Shown piece after piece: positions 36,545 to 46,007 of a stretch of DNA of 64,000 nucleotides (its first letter is position 1; each line of letters starts with the position of its first letter). Origin of the DNA: Pseudanabaena sp. Salubria-1. GTDB taxonomy: Bacteria > Cyanobacteriota > Cyanobacteriia > Pseudanabaenales > Pseudanabaenaceae. Under the pieces are notes generated by a model that was not told the DNA's origin, did not search any database, and worked only from the letters and a program-made list of their open reading frames with translations. The position numbers and the translations under genes are program-made. The stretch spans positions 1 to 64,000 of the forward strand of contig JALQCR010000006.1 of NCBI GenBank assembly GCA_023336205.1, given 5' to 3'.

Positions 36545-38023
36545 GTGGATATTTACTGCACACGCCCGAATTGTACCAAGCCTTTAAATGCTTTTGCCGA
36601 TCTTGATAGCGGCAATACGCTCAAAACGATCGCTCAAAAATTCTGTACTGCTTGCGGGATGCCTTTACTGCTGGGAGGACGCTATATAGTTGAACGCCCG
36701 ATCGCACAGGGTGGTTTTGGTGCGACTTTTCTTGCCCGCGATCGCTATACGCCTGCGATGAAACGCTGCGTGGTGAAGCTTTTGCAACCCGTGGGGTTAA
36801 CTAGTTCTCAGATGGCAATCGCCAAGCAAATGTTTGAGCGAGAGGCTACCGTTTTAGAAGATTTGGGGACTCATCCACAAATTCCTGACATGCTTGCATA
36901 CTTTGAGGTGCAGTCGGGACAGGATGAATTTTTTTATTTAGTGCAGGAATTTGTTGATGGCTTTACCTTAGAGCAAATTGTGGAGCAGCATGGCGCGATC
37001 GCGGAGGCGGATGTTTTAGAAATCATGCAAAGCCTGTTGCCTGTTTTGACATTTATTCATGACAAAGGCTCGATCCATCGTGATATCAAACCCTCAAATA
37101 TCATGGTGCGCAAGCTTGATCAAACTTACTTTTTGCTGGATTTCGGCGCGGTTAAACAAGTAGCTGGAGCCGCTCAAGGTCAAAAATCCACGGGTATTTT
37201 TACCCCAGGCTATGGCGCACCTGAACAAATGCGGGGTGATACAGTATTTCCCGCTACCGATCTCTATGCCTTTGCGGTAACTTGCCTATTTTTGCTAACT
37301 GGCAAAGATCCCGACGAATTATTTGATGTAAATTACAACACATGGAAATGGGATCGCTTTGTTACGCTAAGTCCACATCTTAATAATGTTTTACATAAAA
37401 TGTTAGAGACGGCTCCCAGTGATCGCTTTTCTTCGTCAGCTGATGTCCTCCAAGCCCTCAATTCTCAAATATCAGTACAGCAATCGATAAGCGCTCCAAT
37501 ACAAAGCACTCCAATACAAACCCCACCAGTGCAATCGGCACATCAGACCAGTATCCAAGTCCCTCCACCTGCACCACTTCCTAATTTTGCACCTTCGGTT
37601 CCTAAGCCTGTAGCACAGCGATCGCAGAAAACGCCTTGGCTATTAGCAGCACCAATTAAGATTCAATTCATTGCGGCTTTTTTGATTGGTGTCGAAGCGA
37701 TGTTGCTATGGCAAGTAAGCACAACGGTCGGGCTAGCCTTAATCGGCTCACCTGCAAATTTAATTACTTTTGCTGCCGTATTGCTTGGTGTGATTCTGCT
37801 CAGAATTAGTTCCATTCTTGATAATAAAGACCTATTTGTATTCGTAAATTTGTTGAGCCTTGCTATAGTTTGGGGCGTGCAAACCTTTGGGAAAATCTCT
37901 CAATTTCAGAGTTTTCCAAACTGGATCGAGATTGCTCAATATTGTGGAGTTGCAGGCTTTAGTGCGATCGCTCTCATGGCAGCCTTTCGCCTCATCTTCC
38001 AATTACTCTATTCCTTTCTCTAA
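36545..38023 (+). CDS. Membrane Ser/Thr protein kinase with N-terminal Cys motif
   Basis: This is a 492-aa kinase with a GTG start. The N-terminal Cys motif (YCTRPNC..FCTACGMPL) is typical of SpkB-like cyanobacterial kinases. The Gly-loop AQGGFGATFLA, Lys in RCVVKLL, catalytic loop SIHRDIKPSNI, DFGAVKQ and GYGAPEQ are all present, so it should be active. A Q/P/S-rich linker (about 315-370) leads to four hydrophobic helices (about 375-492). It phosphorylates Ser/Thr of unknown targets at the membrane. It is divergent from pcrA with a 62-bp gap. Confidence 0.9.
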   Translation: MDIYCTRPNCTKPLNAFADLDSGNTLKTIAQKFCTACGMPLLLGGRYIVERPIAQGGFGATFLARDRYTPAMKRCVVKLLQPVGLTSSQMAIAKQMFEREATVLEDLGTHPQIPDMLAYFEVQSGQDEFFYLVQEFVDGFTLEQIVEQHGAIAEADVLEIMQSLLPVLTFIHDKGSIHRDIKPSNIMVRKLDQTYFLLDFGAVKQVAGAAQGQKSTGIFTPGYGAPEQMRGDTVFPATDLYAFAVTCLFLLTGKDPDELFDVNYNTWKWDRFVTLSPHLNNVLHKMLETAPSDRFSSSADVLQALNSQISVQQSISAPIQSTPIQTPPVQSAHQTSIQVPPPAPLPNFAPSVPKPVAQRSQKTPWLLAAPIKIQFIAAFLIGVEAMLLWQVSTTVGLALIGSPANLITFAAVLLGVILLRISSILDNKDLFVFVNLLSLAIVWGVQTFGKISQFQSFPNWIEIAQYCGVAGFSAIALMAAFRLIFQLLYSFL

Positions 38024-38220
38024 TTAATCTATTCTTGAGGATATAAGCGATCACCAAAATCTTAACTTCCCAAAAGCAGATCTGGACAGTTAAAGCGTAA
38101 TCGATGTATTTGCTTTTTCATAGGCATGAAATGGAGATCTCAGAACTTATTCCCCATTAGCTGACCATTGCTATATCACCGATACAACGATAATTGCGGC
38201 AAAAGTAGGTTTTTGCGTAA

Positions 38221-38258
38221 TTATGTGGCGGCGCTTTGCGCCGCCACATGAATGTAAT
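38221..38258. repeat. Gene-end hairpin upstream of ribF
   Basis: ATGTGGCGGCGC-TTT-GCGCCGCCACAT shares the core of the other G/C hairpins. It lies 49 bp before the ribF start and 198 bp after the kinase stop. The rest of the 283-bp spacer shows nothing else clear. Confidence 0.7.
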
Positions 38259-38306
38259 TGTAATTACCTCGAATGACTAATATTTTTTTGTTTCTATTGT
38301 GTCAAA

Positions 38307-39281
38307 ATGTTAAGCGTGAGAGTAATTTTTGACCCAACCCAAATTTCTCGTCCCACTGCGATCGCCCTTGGTAACTTTGACGGCGTACATGTGGGACACC
38401 GTAGTGTGATTGCGCCAATTTTGACGATATCTTTGCGCGATCGCCATCCTAATTTAACGAGCACAGTCGTTTCCTTTTCGCCGCATCCCCAAGAATTTTT
38501 TAGCCAAAGATCGCGATCACTACTTGCTCCCTTTGATGAAAAAGTAGCCTTGCTGAAATCTCTCGGTGTCGAGCAATTAGTCTTGCTACCCTTTGACGCT
38601 GAACTTGCCAAGCTAACTGCCGCCGAATTTATCCAGAAGATTTTAATTGACTCGCTCCAAGTCGAATTAATCAGCGTCGGCTTTGATTTTCACTTCGGGC
38701 AGAAACGACAAGGAAATATTAGCGATCTGCAAAATATTTGGGGCGATCGCCTCACGGTCATTCCAGAGCAGACGATGAGTTTTGGCGATCTCGAGCAGCC
38801 ACCCGTGCGCATAAGTAGCTCCAATATTCGGACAGCTTTAGCCCAAGGTGAAATTGATTTAGCTAATTCACTGCTTGGTCGTCCTTACAACCTTGTGGGC
38901 AGGGTAGTGCAGGGAAAGCAATTAGGGCGCACAATTGGTTTTCCAACTGCAAATTTAGAGATTCCTACCCAAAAGTGTTTACCCCGTGATGGGGTTTACG
39001 CAATCCAAGCAATGATAAAGAATCCTGACGCAGCAACACAAGCCCCAGCGCAAGTATTAGGGGTGATGAATATTGGATTGCGCCCAACTGTGGATGGCGA
39101 TCAGCGATCGGTAGAAGTACATTTATTTGATTGGCAAGGCGATCTCTACGATCAAGAACTAAGCGTAAACTTAATCAGATTTATTCGACCTGAACGGAAG
39201 TTTGATTCGCTTGATGCTCTCAAAGCTCAAATTCAGTCCGATTGCCAGACAGCACGCAATTATAAGCTCCTTACCCGATAA
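38307..39281 (+). CDS. ribF: Bifunctional riboflavin kinase / FAD synthetase
   Basis: This is a 324-aa protein. The N-terminal FMN adenylyltransferase domain has the nucleotide-binding GNFDGVHVGHR (residues 22-32) and RISSSNIR (near 172). The C-terminal riboflavin kinase domain has GRTIGFPTANLE (near 212-223) and DGVYAI. It converts riboflavin to FMN and FMN to FAD in the cytoplasm. No FMN riboswitch is visible upstream, only a hairpin. The converging exonuclease gene ends 21 bp downstream. Confidence 0.95.
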   Translation: MLSVRVIFDPTQISRPTAIALGNFDGVHVGHRSVIAPILTISLRDRHPNLTSTVVSFSPHPQEFFSQRSRSLLAPFDEKVALLKSLGVEQLVLLPFDAELAKLTAAEFIQKILIDSLQVELISVGFDFHFGQKRQGNISDLQNIWGDRLTVIPEQTMSFGDLEQPPVRISSSNIRTALAQGEIDLANSLLGRPYNLVGRVVQGKQLGRTIGFPTANLEIPTQKCLPRDGVYAIQAMIKNPDAATQAPAQVLGVMNIGLRPTVDGDQRSVEVHLFDWQGDLYDQELSVNLIRFIRPERKFDSLDALKAQIQSDCQTARNYKLLTR

Positions 39282-39371
39282 CTATGTTATGGCACAGGTA
39301 CTTACCAAACCCGTAAAGGTGTAATTTTATTCGCTAAAGCTTCTATCTCTTTTCGTTGGTATAGATTTATT

Positions 39372-40189
39372 GGTAGTCCTAAAAAGGAAAGGATGTAGGA
39401 AAATATCCAGATAGTTGATACAAAGTAAAGTAATGTCAGAAGCAAGGCCATCCTGTCCATCCTGCCAGTCCGTATCCGTTGTAAAAAACGGCAGTACACG
39501 ACATGGAAAACAAAATTATAAATGTCGGGACTGTGGTCGTCAATTTGTAGAAAATCCACAGTGGCAGAGAGTTTCAGAGCGTACCCAAGACACTTATGAC
39601 CTTCTTGAGAAACTACTACTAGAAAAAATCCCACTAGCTGGAATTGCCAGAGTCCTCAAGGTGTCAGAGAGATGGTTGCAAAGTTACGTCAATCATAAAT
39701 ATGAAAACGTTCCTCAGCAGGTGGAGGTAGAACCAAAACCAAAACGCCGTTTGACCATACAGATGGATGAATTGTGGTCTTTTGTGGACGACAAAGGCAA
39801 TAAACAGTGGGTATGGCTTGCCATTGATGCCGAGACTCGTGAAATTGTCGGTTGTTATATAGGCGATCGCACTGGTGAATCAGCTCAGAAGTTATGGGAA
39901 TCGTTGCCTAGCGTCTATCGCCAATGTGCGGTTATTTATACTGACTTCTATTCGTCTTATCCAGTTGTCCTGCCCAGCAAACGTCATAGGGCTGTCGGGA
40001 AAGAAACGGGAAAGACCAACTATATTGAGAGATTCAACTGTACGTTACGTCAACGAGTATCAAGACTAGTTAGAAAGACCTTATCTTTTTCTAAGAAATT
40101 GGAAAATCACATTGGAGCCATTTGGAATTTTATTCATCATTACAACGATTCTTTACCTCCGTGTGCGTCCTTTCCTTTTTAGGACTACC
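39372..40189 (+). mobile_element. IS1-family element, copy B (818 bp)
   Basis: It has the same length, ends and, by eye, sequence as the copy at 19995. The 8-bp TSD GATTTATT lies at 39364-39371 and 40190-40197. It is inserted in the 3' end of the exonuclease gene. Confidence 0.95.
39433..40182 (+). CDS. IS1-family transposase, copy B
   Basis: The 249-aa translation is identical to the copy at 20056 (zinc finger, DDE core, one frame). Two identical copies imply very recent transposition. Confidence 0.95.
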   Translation: MSEARPSCPSCQSVSVVKNGSTRHGKQNYKCRDCGRQFVENPQWQRVSERTQDTYDLLEKLLLEKIPLAGIARVLKVSERWLQSYVNHKYENVPQQVEVEPKPKRRLTIQMDELWSFVDDKGNKQWVWLAIDAETREIVGCYIGDRTGESAQKLWESLPSVYRQCAVIYTDFYSSYPVVLPSKRHRAVGKETGKTNYIERFNCTLRQRVSRLVRKTLSFSKKLENHIGAIWNFIHHYNDSLPPCASFPF

Positions 40190-40981
40190 GATTTATTTGC
40201 CTACGGCTTGAAAACCGTGATTTGATTGTCGGATCTGCCAAAAGCTCTTCAACTTGACTGAGCGGAAGTTGCAAAATCACAGAAATATCTTCCCCAGAGA
40301 GCCATTGCTGCCCAAAGAGATTTAAGATCTCAACGTCCTTGGCATTGAGTAGTTGAGTCAATAGCTTTTCTAGAAGTAACCAACAAGCGATCGCATCGGA
40401 TTCAGCTCGATGCGACTTACCAACATTAAAGTCATAATGTTTGACTAACTTAGGCAGCGATCGCGATGGCAAGTGTGGCAATAAGAGTCTTGATAGCTTG
40501 ACCGTGCAAAGTTGTTGAGGAGCGATAAATTCAGTACCTAGTCTTTGATATTCAGCTTTGAGAAAAGAATAGTCAAAGCCAATATTGTGAGCAACAAGAA
40601 CGCCAGATTGGAGCATTGGCAAATATTTAGGCAGAATCTGATCGCTGCCATCAACATCAGCAACCATATGCTGCGAGATACCTGTAAATCTGACGATTTG
40701 TTCAGGTATCTGGATTTGAGGATTGATTAAGTCAGTAGATATTTGCCGAATTCCGTCTTTGAGCGTAGCTTGAAGAACAGAAATTTCGATAATGCGATCG
40801 CGATCGCCCTTTCCTCCCGTTGTCTCTAAGTCAACTACCGTAAATACTTCTGTACTAATCTGGCGATAGTAGTTGAGGAGTTCTGTAGACAGATTGGCAT
40901 TAATTTTCATGGATTCTAAGGGCTTAAACTTCTCATGACATTGAAAGCTTCTTTTACAGCGCTGTGCGTTCAAACCCAAAC

Positions 40982-41110
40982 CAAGAAAAAATTTGAAAGA
41001 TTTGTGAAGCAACTCTTTCAAATTTTTTCTTGTGGCTCGTTTGCTCGACAATTGCTGTAACACAAAGCTTTTAGAGCAATTATAGCCTTAGCCTATTACT
41101 CTAAAAGCTT
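40982..41110. repeat. Two hairpins upstream of the exonuclease
   Basis: CAAGAAAAAATTTGAAAGA and complement lie at 40982-41032; AAGCTTTTAGAG and complement lie at 41065-41110. They occupy the leader between the divergent exonuclease and DUF1186 genes. Confidence 0.6.
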
Positions 41111-41204
41111 CGCAAGAAAAAAAGCTAAATCAAGGTAGATAAAATCATAGCTATCTCATACAATTGAGCATCGCAAATTATAAAAAATATTTGAGGTAAG
41201 GCAA

Positions 41205-42053
41205 ATGAATATAAACGAAATTTTGGCTGGGTTTGAAATTTATGATGGTGAATATAAGCGCGAACATATTGAAGCAGCTTTAAGCCACAAAGAAGAAATC
41301 ACTCCTCATCTCATTGCGATCCTTGAAAAAGTCAGAGAAGATCCACAAAAATATGCAGAAGATGTCGATTATTTTGCTTATACTTATGCCTTGATGCTGT
41401 TGGGGCATTTTCAAGAACCTAAAGCTCATCAGGTAATTGTTGATTTATTTAGTTTGCCTGATCCGCTTCCAGACGATCTGTTTGGCGATACAACCACAGA
41501 AGATTTACCAGTAATTTTATTACGAACTTGTGGAGGCTCGCTGGAAGGAATTAAAAGTCTTATTCAAAACAAAAATGCTTATGAATTTAGTCGTGGTTCA
41601 GCACTTACTGCGATGGTATATGCAGTGGTTGAAGGTCTAATTACTAGAGAAGAAGCATTCTCTTTCTTTGGTGGATTGCTTACTGGTGATGAGGCTCCTG
41701 AAGATTCATGTTTTCATAGTCAACTAGTTTGTGACATCTGCGACCTTTATCCTGAAGAGTTGATGGATAAGATTAAGGAAGCTTTTGACAAGGGCTTAAT
41801 TGAAGAGATGTGGACAGATCTTGAAACAATTCAAAAGATATTGGAGGAAGATAATGTAGAAAAATGTCTTACTCGGCTTAGAGAAAATCTATCTAGAAAA
41901 TCATTAGATAATATCCATGAAAGTATGTCATGGTGGGCATGTTTTAATCCAGAAGAAAACGAGGAACCAGTTTTTTCTAAGCCATACACACCTCAATTTT
42001 GGGAGCAGCCAAAAACTAAATCCAAAAAGAAAAAAGCATTTTGGGAACTATAA
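41205..42053 (+). CDS. DUF1186-family protein
   Basis: This 282-aa soluble helical protein has the DUF1186 patterns ALSHKEEITPHLIAILEKV, FAYTYALMLLGHFQEPKAHQ and LRTCGGSLEGIKSLIQN. The domain is HEAT-like and lacks a known biochemical activity. The C-terminal tail is K-rich (KTKSKKKKAFWEL) where some relatives carry a SEC-C zinc motif, which is missing here. GAGG precedes the ATG. It is a single-gene unit followed by a hairpin at 42163. Confidence 0.8.
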   Translation: MNINEILAGFEIYDGEYKREHIEAALSHKEEITPHLIAILEKVREDPQKYAEDVDYFAYTYALMLLGHFQEPKAHQVIVDLFSLPDPLPDDLFGDTTTEDLPVILLRTCGGSLEGIKSLIQNKNAYEFSRGSALTAMVYAVVEGLITREEAFSFFGGLLTGDEAPEDSCFHSQLVCDICDLYPEELMDKIKEAFDKGLIEEMWTDLETIQKILEEDNVEKCLTRLRENLSRKSLDNIHESMSWWACFNPEENEEPVFSKPYTPQFWEQPKTKSKKKKAFWEL

Positions 42054-42162
42054 CCATTATGCTTCTAGGTACTTAACGATCGCCTTCCACGCGATCGCTT
42101 ATAACTTGTTCGATCTATTATTGAGTCTAATCCCTTCCAGCATTAAAAAATAGACAGTAAAA

Positions 42163-42211
42163 TCCAAGAATTAGTGATACGGCGCTCTGCGCCGCACCAC
42201 TAATTCTTGGA
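42163..42211. repeat. Gene-end hairpin after DUF1186
   Basis: TCCAAGAATTAGTG and complement surround a CGGCGC-TCT-GCGCCG core, the same class as at 4067, 38221 and 53967. Confidence 0.7.
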
Positions 42212-42263
42212 TTGGAAAGGAGTATCTTAGATTTGCACTAAGCCTAGAGGAGAGTATACGCCA

Positions 42264-42312
42264 ATGAATAAAGGTAGATTAGAAGCATTTAGTGATGGTG
42301 TGATTGCTATTA
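42264..42312 (+). pseudogene. 5' remnant of a TMEM175/DUF1211 channel gene
   Basis: The ATG at 42264 reads MNKGRLEAFSDGVIAIT. It contains the FSDG-type pore signature (RxxxFSDGVxAI) that opens each TM1 of bacterial TMEM175 potassium channels. After 16 codons it is cut by an IS630. No continuation is found on the other side, so the rest was deleted. Confidence 0.75.
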
Positions 42313-43209
42313 CAGCAAATACCGATCAAACCCGCCACAAGTCTAATAAGCTAAAAGTATTATCAAGGAAAGATTACATATGGCAGCATATTCGCTAGAT
42401 TTACGAAAAAAGATATTAAGTGCTTGGGAAAACAAAGAAAATACGCAGAGAGGCATAGCTAAACGATTTAAAGTAAGCTTGTCATTTGTTCGAGATTTTT
42501 TGCGTCGGTATCGAGAAACAAATGAAATAGCAGCAAAACCCCAAGGAGGAGATCGGCGGTCGAAAATCAAAGGAAAAGATGAAGAATTAGTAAAGACAAT
42601 TGTTAAAAGACAAAATGATATATATCTACGAGAGATAAAAGACAATCTACAAGAAAGCAACGGAATCAAAGTCAGCGTATCGGCATTGAGTCGTACAGTT
42701 AAACGATTAGAACTAGGGCGCAAAAAAAAAACTCTAGTAGCCAGCGAACAAGCCACAGAAAGAGTGCAAAAATTGCGTTATGAGTTTCGTCGTTGGCTAG
42801 ATACGATAGATGTCAAAAACCTTGTATTCATTGATGAGATAGGGCTAAATCTAGCGATGATAAGGCTTTATGGTAGATGTGAAGGAGGAGGGAGGATATA
42901 TGATGATCGTCCAGGTAACAAAGGCAAAAACATCACTTTAATTGGAGCCATGAGTGATGAAGGGTTGATTGCTGCGATGACTTTTACAGGTGGTCTCAAC
43001 ACCGTGATTTTCTTAGTCTTCATTGAGAAAATATTATTGCCTCAATTATGGGCTGGGGCAATTGTCGTTATGGATAATTTACCTGTGCATTACGCTGAAA
43101 TTGCGAAAACTCTAATTGAATCTGTCGGTGCTAAGGTTAAGTTCCTACCTCCTTATTCCCCTGATTTATCGCCAATCGAGTTATGTTGGTCAAAGTTGAA
43201 AGAAATTAT

Positions 43210-44455
43210 GGGTCTTCTGGGTTTAAGGGGATAAGTAAATCTAATGAGAAAGACAAGCTAATAATCTAGAACGAAAATTTAAAAAATTTAAAAAACCATA
43301 AGCCTGTCGTTTAATTAATTTAATACGATTATTAAGTCCCTCCATCACACCACTAGATGTACGATTTAAAAAGTAGTTACAAATATTATCAAGATGATTA
43401 CGAATGGTTTCCAAAACTGCGCCATAAACAGCTTTAGCTTTTTGAAGCCATTCTTTTAATTGTTTCTGACCCTCTTCAGGAGTTTTACAAGTCTCAAAAA
43501 TACTTCTAAAGTCTTCTTTGAGATTATAAGCTAGTCGCAAGCGTTTAGAACATTTCAAGACATTTTCTAACTTCACTTTTTCTTCTTCTGTTAAGTCTAC
43601 CTTGTTCTTTAGTAGAATAAATCGACTACCTTTAATCTTGATTTTAGCTTTTTGACGCAGTTGATTTAACTCTTTGATTAGTGGCTGCATAACATGAAAT
43701 CTGTCGATGACAATTTTCGCATTTGGAAATACTTCTTTGACAACTTTGGGAAAGCCTCCCCACATATCAATGCTAACCTCCTCTACTTTTTCCCTTATCT
43801 CAATCGGTTGCTGCTTCAGGACTTCAATGATGTCATCTTGTTTATGACTATCAATTACTTCTAGTAATGCTCCTGCGTCAATACTTGATACGACTGTCAC
43901 AAAGTCTTTATGTCCTTTGCGTTTACTCACTTCATCAATACTCACTCGTTTTACTTCTTTCCAATCATCTTTTTTTTTAGAGAAAATTGGTGATTGAAAA
44001 TCCCTTGTATTTGATCCCAACTCAAATATTCATCTCGACTTACTTGCTCCACACTCGCACTTTGTACTCGTTGATAAACATACTCCTCATACCTTTGTGT
44101 GTATCGTCTTTCCCAGTCTACAAAGGGTAACTTTTCCGTAAAATGTCTTTGACAATGTTGACAATAAAATTGGCGGCGCGGCGTATTTAAATAAACTATT
44201 TTCCCAAATACTGACAAATCTCGAATCAATATCGGTCGATTTTGTTTTAATTTTCCACCATGCGTATTACAATGCGGACAAGTAATTTCATCCTGTAAAA
44301 ATCTCAACTTTAGGGTGATTTTATTTTCTTCTTCCGTAAAACTTTCAACGGTTGTGTTGGGTAAATTTAGCAACCTATCTAGATACAAGTCCATACCTGT
44401 CACCACTTATCTTTGTGCTTCATTATACATTAATCCCCTCAAACCCAGAAGAGCC
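43210..44455 (-). mobile_element. ISL3-family element (1246 bp)
   Basis: The ends GGGTCTTCTGGGTTTAAGGG and GGCTCTTCTGGGTTTGAGGG are inverted. The 8-bp TSD GAAATTAT lies at 43202-43209 and 44456-44463. The ends match the MITE at 7501. Confidence 0.93.
43241..44394 (-). CDS. ISL3 transposase, two frames joined at an A9 run
   Basis: The N-terminal part has the zinc finger CPHCNTHGGKLKQ..CQHCQRHF and LDRLLNLPNTTVES. The DDE part (DWKEVKRVSIDEVSKRKGHK, VIDRFHVMQPL, SSGVMEGLNNRIKLIKRQAY) lies in the -1 frame. The join is at CTAAAAAAAAAGATG, an A9 slippery run. The ATG at 44394 is preferred to a GTG 12 bases upstream. It may be expressed by slippage or be inactive. Confidence 0.75.
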
Positions 44456-44629
44456 GAAATTATTCGCTCTGCTAAAGCTCGTACAATTGAGGCTCTTGAT
44501 TCAGCTATCACTATGGCTATTAATGCTATTACTGATGAGGATGCTCTTAATTGGTTTCATCATTGTGGCATCTGCTTTGAGCCTTTTCGGTAGGTTGTTT
44601 TGTAGTGGGTTTGATCGGTATTTGCTGTA

Positions 44630-44840
44630 AAAACCAAACCCAGTAAAGGTTCAGCAATTCTCATTATAAAAATCGGGTTTTTGAAAGCCTGTGAACGGCG
44701 GGCTTTCAAAAACCCGATTTGGGTGTTTCCAACGCCGAAGGCATTGGAAACACCCAAATCGGGTTCACAATGAGAATTGCTGGTAAAGGTTTTAAAACCA
44801 CAAAATGGCTAGCCATTTTGTGGTTTGGTATAAAGACTAT
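44630..44840. repeat. Cloverleaf repeat R4, split by a MITE
   Basis: The halves AAACCAAACCCAGTAAAGG and TTAAAACCACAAAATGGC..GCCATTTTGTGGTTTGGTAT make one cloverleaf copy (compare R5 at 50441). The MITE at 44652-44791 is inserted in its centre with a 9-bp TSD. Confidence 0.8.
44652..44791. mobile_element. CAGCAATTC-ended MITE, copy 2 (140 bp)
   Basis: The ends are CAGCAATTCTCATTA and its complement, with 9-bp TSD GTAAAGGTT at 44643-44651 and 44792-44800. It has the same two hairpins plus third arm as copy 1, but with different paired bases (AAATCGGGTTTTTG; GGGTGTTTCCAA), both arms changed together. Confidence 0.92.
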
Positions 44841-44891
44841 TTGCAAATTTAGAAAAAAGTGGGAATCTTGGCGTTCATTAGGTTTCTTTTG

Positions 44892-44931
44892 AAAAATGTA
44901 GAGGTAATTCATGAATTACCTCTACATTTTT
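44892..44931. terminator. Perfect 40-bp palindrome
   Basis: AAAAATGTAGAGGTAATTCA/TGAATTACCTCTACATTTTT is ended by T-residues, 30 bp before the fluoride riboswitch. It may insulate the locus from upstream transcription. Confidence 0.6.
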
Positions 44932-44961
44932 TGTCTCACTCAATGGTATAAAAATAGAGAT

Positions 44962-45065
44962 GGCAATGGAGCTTGCCGAAACCGCTTTGCGTTATCGATT
45001 GTTTTTTGTAACGTTTAAAAGGCTGATGGCTCCTACTTATTCCGACTTGTGGCGGAAGGGTAGGA
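44962..45065 (+). promoter_or_regulatory. Fluoride (crcB-type) riboswitch with expression platform
   Basis: The aptamer has stem GGCA/TGCC around the loop ATGGAGCT (44962-44977), then AAACCGC, a variable stem with CGTTA/TAACG, and the conserved AGGCTGATGGCTCCTAC (45020-45036). GGAGC in the loop pairs with GCTCC to make the fluoride pseudoknot. Directly after, TCCTAC and TTCCG can instead pair with CGGAA and GTAGGA (45031-45065). This hairpin destroys the pseudoknot, so it is a clear off-state. Fluoride should favour expression of the antiporter and CLC genes that follow. Confidence 0.88.
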
Positions 45066-46007
45066 CTGCGCGGATGCCTAGATCAATCTTTCCTCTACAA
45101 GTCACGCTCAACATTTCAAGATCAACGTGACGTGATGTTAGAAAATATTATTTGGATTTTGGTGATGGGTTTCTTTGTCGGGCAGATCGCTCGACGGCTG
45201 CAAATCCCTGCCCTTGTTGGCATGATACTGGTAGGCGTTCTTTTAGGAACGCAAGTAGGCAATGTAATTAGTCCCGAAGTGCTGGGTGAGGCTAAGTCCC
45301 TTCGCATGATCGCTGTGATGGTGATTTTGATGAAAGCAGGGCTGGGACTTGATCGTGAAAAATTAGCTCAACAAGGAACGGTAGCCTTAAGATTGGGATT
45401 TTTACCTGCTGCTTGTGAAGCGATCGCGATCGCCTTTGCGACGATGTGGTTACTTCAGTTTGATTTTTTAACGGGGCTATTACTAGGCTGCATTATCGGC
45501 GCAGAATCTCCTGCTGTCATCGTACCCGCGATGCTACGACTGAAAAGCTTGGGATGGGGAGTAACCAAAGGGATTCCCGATGCGATTCTCACGGGCAGTG
45601 CTTTGTCAGATGTATTGCTATTGTTGGTGTTTAGCCTACTGCTATCATTCTTAGCCCAAGGCTCAGCGACAGGAATTACATTGTTCGGGATTACCCTTAG
45701 TCCTTGGCAGTTACTACCTTTGCAAATCATCATCCAAATCGTACTAGGTGTATTAATGGGATGGGCATCGGCTCGAATGCTGGTATCGCTATTAATCAAG
45801 CAGAAATGGACTCAAAATGCAGTTCAAGATTCTTTAGTTGCCGCAAGTATTGCCCTGTGGTTGGTAGTTCTAGCTGAGCATATCCCTGTTTTTTCTGGCT
45901 ATTTGGCAGTGATGGCGATGGGATTTTTCTTAATAGAACTAGATGCACCTCTAGCTCGCAGACTACGAGGTGGTTTTGATAGTTTATGGACGATCGCCGA
46001 AATAATT

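Larger units (their letters stand above)
39302..40910 (-). pseudogene. DnaQ-like 3'-5' exonuclease, last part split by IS1
   Basis: Reading 40910 to 40190 and then 39363 to 39302 (dropping IS1 and one TSD) gives 260 aa ending INLYQRKEIEALANKITPLRVW. DEDDh motifs are FTVVDLETTGG (near 21), GVLVAHNIGFDYSFL, and KSHRAESDAIACW. As it stands the protein ends RRQINR, losing only 23 residues, so the catalytic core is intact and it may still work. The ATG at 40910 is preferred to an upstream start at 41063, which would add a non-homologous 51-aa leader over a hairpin region. It degrades single-stranded DNA/RNA 3' ends. Confidence 0.85.
42380..44593 (+). pseudogene. IS630 transposase interrupted by ISL3
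   Basis: 42380-43209 joined to 44464-44593 gives 319 aa. It has an HTH region (GIAKRFKVSLSFVRDFLRRY) and the DDE core (LVFIDEIGLNL, VVMDNLPVH, PPYSPDLSPIELCWSKLKE). After the insertion come IIRSAKARTIEALDSAI and the C-terminal WFHHCGIC. As read it stops early, GLLGLRG. Confidence 0.9.
42313..44627 (+). mobile_element. IS630-family element carrying a nested ISL3
   Basis: The ends are CAGCAAATACCGATCAAACC and its near-perfect complement, flanked by TA (42311-42312, 44628-44629), which is the IS630 target. Without the nested element it is about 1.06 kb. Confidence 0.88.

Noticed and set aside
38024..38306. FMN riboswitch upstream of ribF
   Set aside because: None of the conserved RFN element segments (such as AGGGTGAAATTCC) is present.
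40911..41063. 51-aa N-terminal extension of the exonuclease
   Set aside because: It translates a hairpin-rich leader and has no match to DnaQ-like starts.
42343..42756. 137-aa minus-strand frame
   Set aside because: Antisense to the IS630 transposase with no independent support.
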